38,448 bases of DNA from Pelosinus sp. Lineage in GTDB: Bacteria; Bacillota; Negativicutes; DSM-13327. The position numbers and the translations under genes are program-made. The notes beneath the pieces are model-generated. The model ran no database searches. It was not told where the DNA came from and was given only the letters and a program-made list of their open reading frames with translations. Each line of letters begins with the position of its first letter. The first letter of the stretch is position 1. The DNA is taken from contig JARBUM010000026.1 in NCBI GenBank assembly GCA_029239675.1, forward strand, positions 1-38,448, in the 5' to 3' direction. This document shows positions 18,401 to 25,338 of the stretch, piece after piece.

Positions 18401-19678
18401 TTATAGTAAATAGGCTAAATAAATATAAATATTAGCAATTAAAATCGATACTATCATAAGGGGAAAGGCAATTTTCATATAACCAATAAAGGATATGGGA
18501 TGACCATGAGTAGCTGCTAAACTAGATACCACGACATTAGCAGAAGCACCAATTAATGTACCGTTCCCCCCAAGGCAAGCTCCCAAGGATAAAGTCCACC
18601 ATAAAGAAGTAACATCTATCTTGCCAATCTCTCCCATAGATTTTATTAAAGGAATCATCGTCGCCACAAAAGGAATGGAACCAACAAATGCAGAGCCAAT
18701 GGCGGATAACCAGAGAACGAGGACGTGCATCAGAATAGTATTTCCCTGAGTCGCATTCATAGCCCAATGAGCTACCATACTAATGATACCCGTAATTTCA
18801 AGTCCTCCTACGAGTATAAATAATCCAATAAAAAAGAAAATCGTATTCCATTCTATTTTCTTAAAAACTTCTTCTGGATCTACCCTTCCTACCAATAGTA
18901 ATATAACTGCACCAGCCATAGCCACGGTAGCAGAGTCCAAGTGAAGTGCTTGATGTACTATGAACCCAGTAATAGTCAAACACAAAATAGCTACACACTT
19001 TTTCATTAAGGGTATATCCATTAGAAAAGAAGCTTCTTCTAATGTCATGATACGCTGCTTTTGTTGTGGAGAAATTTTCATTTGTTTCCGATATAACAAA
19101 AAGAGTACTAAGCAAGTCACTATACTTATAATAAGGATAGGCACAAATAGGTTTACGATAAAGTCATTGAAGCCTAAACCTGTTGCACTGCCGATCATAA
19201 TATTGGGTGGGTCACCAATTAACGTAGCTGTTCCGCCAATATTTGATGCTAATATTTCGGCAATGAGATAGGGAATTGGGTTTATTTGTAGTAAATCACT
19301 AATAGCGAAGGTTACGCTAGTGAAGAGTAGAACCGTCGTTACATTATCAAGAAGAGCAGAACAGACTGCTGTAAGGCCGAAGAAAACCACTAAAATTTTC
19401 AATGGATCACCACCAACTATTTTAGCAGCTTTTACAGCCATATACTGAAACAACCCGGTTTGGCTGGTAATAGCCACAATAATCATCATACCTACTAAAA
19501 GGCCAATGGTATTAAAATCGATCATCTTAATGGCTTCTTCTTGGGACATAATTTTAAACAGTAGAACCAGAATTGCACCCATAAGGGCAATTTTTGTTCT
19601 ATGAATTTTCTCCGAAATAATAATTGCATAAGCTATAAGAAATAAAACCAAGGCAATCCAAGCTTGTTGTGCCAACAT
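18401..19678 (-). CDS. ArsB/NhaD/SLC13-type ion transporter
   Basis: 425 aa, about 11-12 transmembrane helices, ion-transporter superfamily. Two inverted halves each carry a signature: LLDNVTTVLLFTSV with GGTATLIGDPPNIMIG in the first, and FVGSIPFVATMIP with GGNGTLIGASANVVVSS in the second. The pattern fits the ArsB/NhaD/YbiR group, which moves arsenite, Na+/H+ or anions; no arsR/arsC neighbours or ion selectivity clue are present, so substrate is undetermined. AAAGGAG precedes the ATG. It looks monocistronic. Confidence 0.88.
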   Translation of the reverse strand: MLAQQAWIALVLFLIAYAIIISEKIHRTKIALMGAILVLLFKIMSQEEAIKMIDFNTIGLLVGMMIIVAITSQTGLFQYMAVKAAKIVGGDPLKILVVFFGLTAVCSALLDNVTTVLLFTSVTFAISDLLQINPIPYLIAEILASNIGGTATLIGDPPNIMIGSATGLGFNDFIVNLFVPILIISIVTCLVLFLLYRKQMKISPQQKQRIMTLEEASFLMDIPLMKKCVAILCLTITGFIVHQALHLDSATVAMAGAVILLLVGRVDPEEVFKKIEWNTIFFFIGLFILVGGLEITGIISMVAHWAMNATQGNTILMHVLVLWLSAIGSAFVGSIPFVATMIPLIKSMGEIGKIDVTSLWWTLSLGACLGGNGTLIGASANVVVSSLAATHGHPISFIGYMKIAFPLMIVSILIANIYIYLAYLL

Positions 19679-19837
19679 GGTATTCTCCTTTCATATTAAA
19701 AATTCCAATTCTCTATATCAAACTGTTAGTACTATTCCTATTTTTCTATAAAAAAGTATTTTTCAAAACTTTATCGTTTTCCTTTTTGTATGATTTTTTA
19801 GTGAATTTTACATTTCTTCGCTTAAAAAGTTGTGAAA

Positions 19838-19872
19838 GGCTAAAAGACAGTTATAAAAACTATCTCTTAGCC
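19838..19872 (-). terminator. Probable terminator of the 77-aa conserved gene
   Basis: GGCTAAGAGATAGTT pairs with AACTGTCTTTTAGCC (minus strand) around a short loop, with two mismatches, followed by TTTCAC. It lies about 78 bases after the stop at 19950. The rest of the 270-base gap 19679-19949 is AT-rich with no gene seen. Confidence 0.55.
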
Positions 19873-19949
19873 CACATTGCTTAGATTGCCTCACCTAATT
19901 ATCTTTAATACCTCATTTAACTTGATTAATTCAAGGTGATATCCATTCG

Positions 19950-20183
19950 TTATCCTCTGATTAAATACTCTAAAAGTAATTTAGTATCTTCTGGTTCAGA
20001 AGCAATAATTTCGATTTCGTCTATTTTGGCTTCACTAAAAATTTTAGACAATGCGACATATTGGCACAATTTTGATCTTAAGTTCAATCGATCTCCTTCA
20101 GACGTAATTAATTCAATTTTTCCCTTACATTTATCAAGCACTTCCAAAAACTTGTCTACATTGGTTATACCTATAATTTTCAT
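19950..20183 (-). CDS. Small conserved hypothetical protein
   Basis: 77 aa, starting MKIIGITNVDKFLEVLDKCK and ending LLLEYLIRG, with no transmembrane segment or cysteine cluster. An excellent AGAGGAGGT site precedes the ATG. The alternation of a beta strand, a helix (VDKFLEVLDKC), a beta strand (KIELITSEGD) and further helix/strand suggests a compact alpha/beta fold. I recall very similar short proteins as uncharacterised genes in clostridia and Negativicutes, without a known function. It stands alone between two terminator-like hairpins. Confidence 0.8.
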   Translation of the reverse strand: MKIIGITNVDKFLEVLDKCKGKIELITSEGDRLNLRSKLCQYVALSKIFSEAKIDEIEIIASEPEDTKLLLEYLIRG

Positions 20184-20287
20184 AGTATATTACCTCCTCT
20201 TTATGAATAGAGCTTTGTAGAGCAAAGCATAATGATGATCTCTTCGTCATCCCCGTCAATTTTCCCTTCACTGCACTTTTTTTAGAT

Positions 20288-20340
20288 AAAGAAAACTTGA
20301 TTCTGGTGGAGTTTTAACTCATCTGAATCAAGTTTTCTTT
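20288..20340 (-). terminator. Hairpin-only copy of the dispersed repeat, as terminator
   Basis: Arms AAAGAAAACTTGATTC and GAATCAAGTTTTCTTT are perfectly complementary (16 bp); the inner part TGGTGGAGTTTTAACTC matches the terminal hairpin of the long repeats at 14416-14459 and 28817-28860. It begins 16 bases after the stop at 20356 and is followed by T-rich sequence on the minus strand. Confidence 0.75.
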
Positions 20341-20355
20341 AAATATTTATATTCA

Positions 20356-20841
20356 TCACATCTCCATTGGTTCATAATGAATTTCCCAAGTGAGATTACC
20401 CTTACGATTCGAATCTTGAAAAATACGCCTTTCATGTACACTATACCCTATGACAGTTATTTGCGTAGCTCGTTTCTCAGGCGGAAAAACTCTATCTTTG
20501 GTTCCAGGATAAATTGTTTCAACCTCACCATTCTCCCATAGGATGCTAATTTTGGACTTATCCGCATGCTCTCCTGCTGCTTGAAAGTTAACAACAATTA
20601 ACTTTTTTGCAAAATTTCCAGCAATAGTTTGCCGTAGTTCTACCTTACCTTCAAAAGGAACTTCTCTTCCATAAATAACTCGTAGTGGTGTAATTGTCAC
20701 CGCATCAAAAGGAATAGCTGTGTCTATTGGTTCAGTGGAAGAATGAAATGAGGTCTCTTTGGGTTCTAGAAAAAACATATAGCCACTTGCCATAACTACT
20801 AATACTAGTATGGCCCCAGCTGTAAAAGACCTCCAGTGCAT
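20356..20841 (-). CDS. Hypothetical membrane-anchored protein
   Basis: 161 aa from the ATG at 20841, chosen because GAGAAGGAG lies 9 bases upstream; a longer in-frame start at 20868 has no ribosome site. One N-terminal transmembrane anchor (about residues 5-25, FTAGAILVLVVMASGYMFFL) and then a beta-rich extracytoplasmic domain of about 130 residues with no Cys. I do not recognise the family. It has its own strong promoter and a repeat-type terminator, so it is a single-gene unit. Confidence 0.75.
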   Translation of the reverse strand: MHWRSFTAGAILVLVVMASGYMFFLEPKETSFHSSTEPIDTAIPFDAVTITPLRVIYGREVPFEGKVELRQTIAGNFAKKLIVVNFQAAGEHADKSKISILWENGEVETIYPGTKDRVFPPEKRATQITVIGYSVHERRIFQDSNRKGNLTWEIHYEPMEM

Positions 20842-20906
20842 TTTTATAATCTCCTTCTCTTCATTCATATTATGCGAAGTAGCAAGACATTCTTATTTAC
20901 GAAAAA

Positions 20907-20935
20907 AGTATATTCTTATCTGCTACTTTTGTCAA
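20907..20935 (-). promoter_or_regulatory. Strong sigma-A promoter for the membrane-anchored hypothetical gene
   Basis: Minus strand TTGACA (20935-20930), 17 bases, TATACT (20912-20907): near-consensus with ideal spacing, leading to the gene starting at 20841. Confidence 0.8.
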
Positions 20936-21059
20936 GAAACTGCCGATCGATGTACATTCACTTTATAACTTATCTAACTTCTTCATTAAATATTCCATAA
21001 GTTTCTTAGAATCTCAATGTTTTATATCGGAAAAGCTATCTATTGAGGGGGTGTTAATT

Positions 21060-21209
21060 ATGTTTTGTCATCATTGGCATCACAATAACAAGTCAGATAT
21101 GATGGAAGATATGCATTGTATGATGGGATCAAAGCTAGGTATGGTTTTGACAGCTGGAGCCCTTATCTATCTTGGTTCAAAACTCATGCACCGTATGAAA
21201 TATCATTAA
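21060..21209 (+). CDS. His/Met-rich 49-aa membrane peptide
   Basis: 49 aa, ATG at 21060 with GAGGGGGTG 6 bases upstream. The N-terminal half is MFCHHWHHNNKSDMMEDMHC followed by MM: 5 His, 5 Met and 2 Cys in 22 residues. Then comes one transmembrane helix (about residues 26-40) and a basic tail HRMKYH. The composition suggests binding of a soft or transition metal (Cu, Ni, Zn) at the membrane, but this is inference; I know no named family. It is one of very few plus-strand genes and is followed by its own terminator. Confidence 0.7.
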   Translation: MFCHHWHHNNKSDMMEDMHCMMGSKLGMVLTAGALIYLGSKLMHRMKYH

Positions 21210-21219
21210 CACCTGATCG

Positions 21220-21250
21220 TTGCCCAAGCTTATAGCTTGGGCAATTTATT
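21220..21250 (+). terminator. Terminator of the His/Met-rich peptide gene
   Basis: TTGCCCAAGCT and AGCTTGGGCAA form an 11-bp stem (21220-21244) followed by TTTATTT. The minus-strand gene ending at 21253 converges on it, so it may serve both. Confidence 0.85.
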
Positions 21251-21252
21251 TG

Positions 21253-21627
21253 CTATTCTGATTTCATTTCGTTAATAACAATTCCCTTACCAGCTAGATT
21301 AATAAGACATTCTTTGAGATATCCCTCATTGTGTTCAGGGTAATTATAGAGTTCTGAAACTCTATCTAAATTATATCTTTCACAAGATTTACCACGATAA
21401 CAAGGATCCATCCACTGTTTATCAACATGATAACCACGGCATTTCATTTCACTCATAACTCTTACATGGTAATTCCAAAGAATATGGGGATGGTGTTTAA
21501 AAACATAATCTACAATAGCATGTTTCTTGCCCCATCCATTCCCACGAAGAGCGCAGCATTCTCTGTGTTGTCCCAATAATTGCTGACGTGGCAAGTATTC
21601 AATTAGTTGATAGTGCCATAAACGCAT
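21253..21627 (-). CDS. Pyrimidine-dimer glycosylase-like (Pyr_excise / TIGR02328-type) protein
   Basis: 124 aa. Starts MRLWHYQLIEYLPRQQLLGQ and continues HRECCALRGNGWGKKHA, the recognisable opening of a family annotated as TIGR02328 and related to the T4 endonuclease V-type pyrimidine-dimer glycosylase fold. The N-terminal Arg2, His5 and the RECCALRG block are the family's conserved core. A DNA-repair role fits its position beside the SOS polymerase operon, but activity in this subfamily is not established. The start has GGAGACTAGGGGT upstream. Confidence 0.75.
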   Translation of the reverse strand: MRLWHYQLIEYLPRQQLLGQHRECCALRGNGWGKKHAIVDYVFKHHPHILWNYHVRVMSEMKCRGYHVDKQWMDPCYRGKSCERYNLDRVSELYNYPEHNEGYLKECLINLAGKGIVINEMKSE

Positions 21628-21823
21628 ACCCCTAGTCTCCTTCTGTTTCGGATAATAGTTAACGTAAACCTAATGTTTTATTGTATCATAAAGATACTAC
21701 TTAAATGCAGGCACATGACCAAACTATACTGAGCATTTTTTTATAAATAGATTATCAGTGCGGTATCTCAAGCTTGCTACAACCAACTAAATTTTTGCAA
21801 TCATACCTTTTTCATAGATCTTA

Positions 21824-21851
21824 CTCCCCAAGCAATGAAGCCTGGGGAGTT
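21824..21851 (+). terminator. CTCCC-type hairpin 3' of the polymerase operon
   Basis: ACTCCCCA and TGGGGAGT arms with an inner AAGC/GCCT, 28 bases. Nearly identical in design to 24483-24512 (CTCCCTAAGC...GCCTAGGGAG). The T-rich side faces the plus direction, although it abuts the stop codon (21854) of the minus-strand gene. Confidence 0.5.
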
Positions 21852-21853
21852 TC

Positions 21854-22087
21854 TCATTTACGTTCAACAAACCACTTGCCTTCATCATCGAATAAATAGA
21901 TTTGTTTTCCCATAATTTTGCAGGTATATCGTATACCAAGACCGCCACTTTTTAAAGAAACTGCCTGGCGCACATCTAATACTCTATCAACTTCAAAGAT
22001 TCGCCCATCCTCCCATCTTATAGTGAGAGGACGAATTGCCCCATTCACATCATGTTCAGCTGTTATTTGTACGAAAACTTTACCCAT
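21854..22087 (-). CDS. Small conserved protein in the SOS polymerase operon
   Basis: 77 aa, cytoplasmic, beta-rich: RPLTIRWEDGRIFEVDRV, SLKSGGLGIRYTCKI and DDEGKWFVE. I recall this short family as an uncharacterised neighbour of Y-family polymerase genes in Firmicutes. It starts 11 bases after the polymerase stop with TAGGTGAAAG as ribosome site, so it belongs to the same LexA-controlled transcript and may assist the polymerase; that role is inference from context. Confidence 0.8.
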   Translation of the reverse strand: MGKVFVQITAEHDVNGAIRPLTIRWEDGRIFEVDRVLDVRQAVSLKSGGLGIRYTCKIMGKQIYLFDDEGKWFVERK

Positions 22088-22098
22088 ACTTTCACCTA

Positions 22099-23337
22099 CT
22101 ATTTAAAATATGAAATCGGATGTATAACGTGATCATCCTTTGGATTGAACCCAGTAAGCTTCCTATCCAGCATCATGGAGCAACGCTGGATGCTATAATG
22201 ACCAAATCGTTTATGTAGATTATCTACAGTAAATTCCAAGGTTTCTGCATCCAATTTACTATTATCGAACAAATCAAGTTGCACCTGACCGTTAGCTGTC
22301 ACTAGATCGCTCCCTCTAACACCAAGGCTTCGAATCGGTTTATCCCATCGGTAATTTGCTTGGAATAATTCCATTGCCTTTTGTGCAATATCACCAGAAA
22401 TAAAAGTCATACCTGGTAGCTTTCCCTGCCTCTCAAATGAGAGTAAGTCATTGCCTCTCACACTAATTGATACAGTTCTACACTTCAATCCATGTTTTCG
22501 CAGACGTGTTGCCACGCTTTCTGCCAGCACATAAATAATTAGTTTGACATCTTGATTATTAACTAGATCCCTTGGCGTTGTTGTACTATTACCAACTGAT
22601 TTTATAAGGCTCTCTTCCCCAAAGCGCTTAACTGGTGCTGAATCAAATCCATTTGCAAAATGCCACAATGTTTCTCCCCAAACTCCTAGTAATAGTTTTA
22701 GGTCACTTATATCTCGATTGGCAAGATCTCCAATTGTATAGATTGCTCGTTTCTGGAGTTTTCGTCTAGTAGCACGACCAACATACAGTAGTTCCCCCAC
22801 TGGTAACGGCCACACGGACTGGCGAAAATTCTCTTCCGTTATAAGTGTTGTGGCATTTGGCTTTTTCATGTCACTGCCAAGCTTGGCAAATATCTTATTC
22901 CATGATACGCCGACGGACCCTGTAATTCCAAGTTCATCCTGTAAGCGCTGCCGAATCTGATTTGCAATATCTGAACCAGTTCCGAATATTTTTTCTGTGC
23001 CCGATACGTCAAGCCAAGCCTCATCGATTCCGAATGGTTCAATTTGATTTGTATAATCTAAGTATATCTTACGGGCTAGTCTAGAAAAACGCAGGTACTT
23101 TTTAAAATCTGCCTGAACTGTCACTAATCCCGGACACTTTTGTTTTGCTTCCCAAATTGCTTCTCCAGTTTTAACTCCTAGTGCCTTGGCAGGATAATTC
23201 TTTGCGAGAACTATCCCATGGCGTGCCTCAACATCACCGCATACAACAACAGGCTTATCACGTATTTCCGGTCTATACAAACACTCTACAGATGCGTAAA
23301 AATTATTAAGGTCAACGTGCAAAATTGTACGCCTCAT
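22099..23337 (-). CDS. Y-family translesion DNA polymerase (DinB/UmuC type)
   Basis: 412 aa. Catalytic acidic residues are visible: LHVDLNNFYASVE (Asp9) and GIDEAWLDVSGT (Asp-Glu near residue 105). A helix-hairpin-helix region (VGRATRRKLQKRAIYTIGDLAN) and a C-terminal little-finger domain follow. A QVQLDLFD motif near residue 360 matches a beta-clamp binding peptide (Q-x-x-L-D-L-F). The sequence suits the Firmicute DinB/UvrX-like group. A LexA box and promoter lie directly upstream. Confidence 0.93.
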   Translation of the reverse strand: MRRTILHVDLNNFYASVECLYRPEIRDKPVVVCGDVEARHGIVLAKNYPAKALGVKTGEAIWEAKQKCPGLVTVQADFKKYLRFSRLARKIYLDYTNQIEPFGIDEAWLDVSGTEKIFGTGSDIANQIRQRLQDELGITGSVGVSWNKIFAKLGSDMKKPNATTLITEENFRQSVWPLPVGELLYVGRATRRKLQKRAIYTIGDLANRDISDLKLLLGVWGETLWHFANGFDSAPVKRFGEESLIKSVGNSTTTPRDLVNNQDVKLIIYVLAESVATRLRKHGLKCRTVSISVRGNDLLSFERQGKLPGMTFISGDIAQKAMELFQANYRWDKPIRSLGVRGSDLVTANGQVQLDLFDNSKLDAETLEFTVDNLHKRFGHYSIQRCSMMLDRKLTGFNPKDDHVIHPISYFK

Positions 23338-23360
23338 GACAATATTACCTCTCTTTGTTT

Positions 23361-23374
23361 CGAACGTATGTTCT
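23361..23374 (-). promoter_or_regulatory. LexA (SOS) box of the polymerase operon
   Basis: CGAACGTATGTTCT fits the Gram-positive LexA operator CGAAC-N4-GTTCG in 9 of 10 defined positions. It lies just downstream of the -10 box, 24 bases from the start codon, so LexA would block initiation. Confidence 0.9.
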
Positions 23375-23379
23375 ATATA

Positions 23380-23408
23380 ATTATAGAGTTAAGAATTGTA
23401 AAACGCAA
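23380..23408 (-). promoter_or_regulatory. Promoter of the polymerase operon
   Basis: Minus strand TTGCGT (23408-23403), 17 bases, TATAAT (23385-23380). The -35 falls inside a 28-base sequence repeated at 25021-25048. Confidence 0.75.
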
Positions 23409-23427
23409 GTAGCAGTTGTTGGAAAAT
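23400..23427. repeat. Short direct repeat, copy 1 (copy 2 at 25021-25048)
   Basis: AAAACGCAAGTAGCAGTTG followed by a T/A difference and TGGAAAA occurs at both places, each time followed by a GCCGTC-type hairpin. The two therefore form one composite element about 1.6 kb apart in the same orientation. Confidence 0.8.
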
Positions 23428-23434
23428 AAAGAAG

Positions 23435-23460
23435 GCCGTCTCATCCGGCGGTAAGACGGC
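23435..23460 (-). terminator. GCCGTC-family terminator of the 27-aa peptide gene
   Basis: GCCGTCT and AGACGGC arms around a 12-base loop; on the minus strand it is followed by CTTCTTTATTTT. It starts 11 bases after the stop codon at 23471. Related hairpins lie at 25042, 25660 and 27327. Confidence 0.75.
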
Positions 23461-23470
23461 TAAACAGAGA

Positions 23471-23554
23471 TTATTGTGGCAACCGAAAAAACATAACTAC
23501 AAGTAACCCCATAGTGACCATACCAAAAATTATTAATCCATATAAAACTAACAT
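23471..23554 (-). CDS. 27-aa single-helix membrane peptide
   Basis: MLVLYGLIIFGMVTMGLLVV then MFFRLPQ: almost entirely one hydrophobic helix with a short basic end. AGGAGG lies 9 bases before the ATG and an intrinsic terminator follows, which argues for a real gene. Function unknown; it resembles in size regulatory membrane micropeptides or small cofactor subunits. Confidence 0.65.
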   Translation of the reverse strand: MLVLYGLIIFGMVTMGLLVVMFFRLPQ

Positions 23555-23770
23555 ATTACCAGACCTCCTAGTAATAAATTACGCAACTGAAGATGATTAT
23601 GTTACTTAAGAGCAAAGCGGCTATTTTGTCTTTCCTACCCTAGTCCGCTTCAAGATAAGCAAAAAAGCTACTACCTCCAACAGTTATCTAGCCAAATGCT
23701 CTCGAATCGGTACAAAATAAGATCTGATGAATATATTAAAAGTGTTAAAGAAAAAGGAGGAGAAATAACG

Positions 23771-24013
23771 ATGAATTGCAATAAAATCCATAATGATTTT
23801 AATCTTGAAGAATTAGAAAAGAAAGCCTGTAAAACGATTGAATTCCCAAGATTAGCCTCAACTACTGGTAATGCTATTGCATTGTTCACCATGCTAGTGT
23901 TACAAGAAATCATTGAACAGCAGACTGTTAATCCAATCGAAAATTTGCCTAATATTATCGCACTTTCAAATAGCATTGCTAGCTTAAATAGCAGTATAAA
24001 GCTCATTCAATAG
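23771..24013 (+). CDS. 80-aa hypothetical protein
   Basis: Starts at the ATG at 23771, with the very strong AAAGGAGGAG 8 bases upstream; the frame is open further upstream but lacks another ribosome site. It begins MNCNKIHNDFNLEELEKKAC, has a moderately hydrophobic middle (NAIALFTMLVLQEIIEQQ) and a helical Ile/Asn/Ser-rich end. Family not recognised. The antiparallel reading frame on the minus strand lacks a ribosome site. The following stretch to 24320 holds only a hairpin and a degenerate GGTAAGACGG fragment. Confidence 0.6.
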   Translation: MNCNKIHNDFNLEELEKKACKTIEFPRLASTTGNAIALFTMLVLQEIIEQQTVNPIENLPNIIALSNSIASLNSSIKLIQ

Positions 24014-24244
24014 ACAGACAGGCACCAGTGATCAACTGATAAATAAACAACGCTAAATCATACTCATAGCTACTACCAATATCGATACGTACCTCGAATC
24101 TATTATCCCCCTATCATTAGGTAAGACGGTGCTTGCTAAGCCACAGCTATTGTCTATTCTTATTTACTAAAAAATTTAGAAAAAGAAACCGTTGATAAAA
24201 TTCAAACCTTCATGTGGCTGACAACTGAAAAAGCTAACGTAAAT

Positions 24245-24276
24245 GAAAGAGGCAGGCCAAATAGCCTGCTTCTTTC
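24245..24276 (+). terminator. Hairpin downstream of the 80-aa gene
   Basis: GAAAGAGGCAGGC pairs with GCCTGCTTCTTTC (13 bp, one G-T), loop CAAATA, followed by a pyrimidine-rich but not pure-T tail. Probably terminates plus-strand transcripts. Confidence 0.5.
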
Positions 24277-24322
24277 CTATCTTCCTTATTGATTTTATTA
24301 TTTTTCAAAGTAAACACTATTA

Positions 24323-24370
24323 TTGACATAAGAAAAGCCCCCGAAAACTGCGAGAGCCTATAATTTACTG
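24323..24370 (-). repeat. Copy of the TTGACATAAGAAAAGCC hairpin element
   Basis: Shares TTGACATAAGAAAAGCC and TTACTG with 28446-28492, where the hairpin terminates a tRNA gene. On the minus strand GCTCTCG/CGGGGGC pairs and runs into TTTTCTT, so it can work as a terminator for the 24622-24801 gene side. Confidence 0.6.
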
Positions 24371-24372
24371 AG

Positions 24373-24401
24373 TTGTCATCATTCTGACAGAAATATATAA
24401 A
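24373..24401 (+). promoter_or_regulatory. Strong plus-strand promoter of a short transcript
   Basis: TTGTCA (24373-24378), exactly 17 bases, TATAAA (24396-24401). The predicted start near 24408 is only about 113 bases before a perfect terminator. Confidence 0.7.
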
Positions 24402-24407
24402 GTAGTA

Positions 24408-24521
24408 GAGAGAGAGTACCTTAAATGACCATTACCATCACTTATGTCGCTAAGTGGATTGTTCACATACTTTTAAAGAACAACTCCCTAAGCAATTAAA
24501 GCCTAGGGAGTTGTTCTTTTT
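24408..24521 (+). ncRNA. Candidate small RNA or micropeptide mRNA
   Basis: Bounded by a good promoter (24373-24401) and a terminator (24475-24521). Inside is an ORF 24425-24499 for 24 aa (MTITITYVAKWIVHILLKN plus five residues), a hydrophobic helix with Lys on both sides, like type I toxin peptides. Its ribosome site is weak (GAGAGAG), and its stop codon lies in the terminator loop, so translation would affect hairpin folding. Whether the RNA or the peptide is the product cannot be told. Confidence 0.5.
24475..24521 (+). terminator. Perfect 16-bp terminator
   Basis: AAAGAACAACTCCCTA and TAGGGAGTTGTTCTTT, 13-base loop, then a T-run. Closes the short transcript starting near 24408. Confidence 0.88.
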
Positions 24522-24621
24522 GCATTCTCATTATTATCACTAAGAATTAACCTGATACTCATATACCTACCTCCCAATATAAAACAGTACACGATGGCTA
24601 GTATTTTAAAAATACTACTAA

Positions 24622-24801
24622 CTATAATGTAACGAATCTCACTAAAGCTATGCATATCGCTAAAGCTACAAAAGTAATTAGGAATAAGATAACGGCACTG
24701 CTTATAAAAGGCTCGGCAGATTCCATCTTAGAATGACTTTCTCTATTTTCTCTACTTATAGGTTCACAGTAACCATCATGACAATATAATTTGGTCATCA
24801 T
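24622..24801 (-). CDS. Fur-controlled small membrane protein (about 59 aa)
   Basis: From the ATG at 24801 (AAGGGG 6 bases upstream; the frame could begin two codons earlier or one later). The N-terminal 30 residues are hydrophilic with a CHDGYC motif, followed by one transmembrane helix (ISSAVILFLITFVALAICIA) at the C terminus. Family not recognised. A near-perfect Fur box overlaps its promoter, so it should be made under iron limitation. The two closely spaced Cys and a His could bind iron or another metal (inference). Confidence 0.7.
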   Translation of the reverse strand: MMTKLYCHDGYCEPISRENRESHSKMESAEPFISSAVILFLITFVALAICIALVRFVTL

Positions 24802-24859
24802 GCTCATCCCCTTAACTATTCATTCTGGATTAAAAAGGGAATTATCTTTTTATGATTTT

Positions 24860-24905
24860 ATTATATATTAATAATAGTTGTTTGTAAATGATAATAATTA
24901 TCATT
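24860..24905 (-). promoter_or_regulatory. Fur-box promoter 1
   Basis: The palindrome AATGATAATAATTATCATT (24887-24905) contains the full 7-1-7 Fur operator TGATAAT-A-ATTATCA. On the minus strand TTTACA (24888-24883), 17 bases and TATAAT (24865-24860) follow, so the operator overlaps the -35. The leader to the ATG at 24801 is about 52 bases. Confidence 0.88.
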
Positions 24906-25020
24906 GTTTAATATCTTTATAATTTTTAGAGATTTTATTATTTTGCAGAATGATGCGATTCACCTACTCTCCCCCCTCCTTGTGAACCTACGTTCTGTCA
25001 TTTATAGATTTTAGAGCCAC

Positions 25021-25048
25021 AAAACGCAAGTAGCAGTTGATGGAAAAA
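25021..25048. repeat. Short direct repeat, copy 2
   Basis: Second copy of the AAAACGCAAGTAGCAGTTG element found at 23400-23427, again joined to a GCCGTC hairpin. Confidence 0.8.
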
Positions 25049-25078
25049 AGCCGTCCACCTAATGAAAGGTAGACGGCT
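25042..25078 (-). terminator. GCCGTC-family terminator of the 32-aa peptide gene
   Basis: Minus strand AGCCGTCTACCT pairs with AGGTGGACGGCT (12 bp, one G-T), 6-base loop, then TTTTTT. It lies about 50 bases after the stop at 25128. Confidence 0.88.
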
Positions 25079-25127
25079 CCGATATTCAAATTTATTACTC
25101 TTTCTTAATAATAGGCTTGAAATTTAT

Positions 25128-25226
25128 CTAATTAAATAGTGCAATAATTGAATTACCAGCAGTATATATAGCCAATACTCCTGCAAAAATCACAATTGGA
25201 TGGTTGCGCCATTCATTTTCTTTCAT
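25128..25226 (-). CDS. 32-aa single-helix membrane peptide, Fur-controlled
   Basis: Begins MKENEWRNHP and continues with one hydrophobic helix (VIFAGVLAIYTAGNSIIALF). GAAGAGGTG precedes the ATG. A Fur-type promoter lies about 110 bases upstream and a textbook terminator downstream, so this is a complete transcription unit. Function unknown; a role at an iron-uptake or iron-responsive membrane complex is inferred from regulation alone. Confidence 0.72.
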   Translation of the reverse strand: MKENEWRNHPIVIFAGVLAIYTAGNSIIALFN

Positions 25227-25338
25227 ATTAAGCACCTCTTCACTTTTAATAATCGTTTACTACTAATATAGAGAAGCTGAAGATCAGTAAATCCTTCAAA
25301 CAACTCCCTACCAAGATATAACATTTAAAACTATTTTC

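Noticed and set aside
23671..24006. 111-aa minus-strand frame
   Set aside because: Antisense to the 80-aa plus-strand gene, which has a much better ribosome site.
24163..24297. Plus-strand frame reading TVDKIQTFMWLTTEKANVNE
   Set aside because: Protein-like in part, but no ribosome site, start only at an internal ATG, and it runs through the hairpin at 24245-24276.
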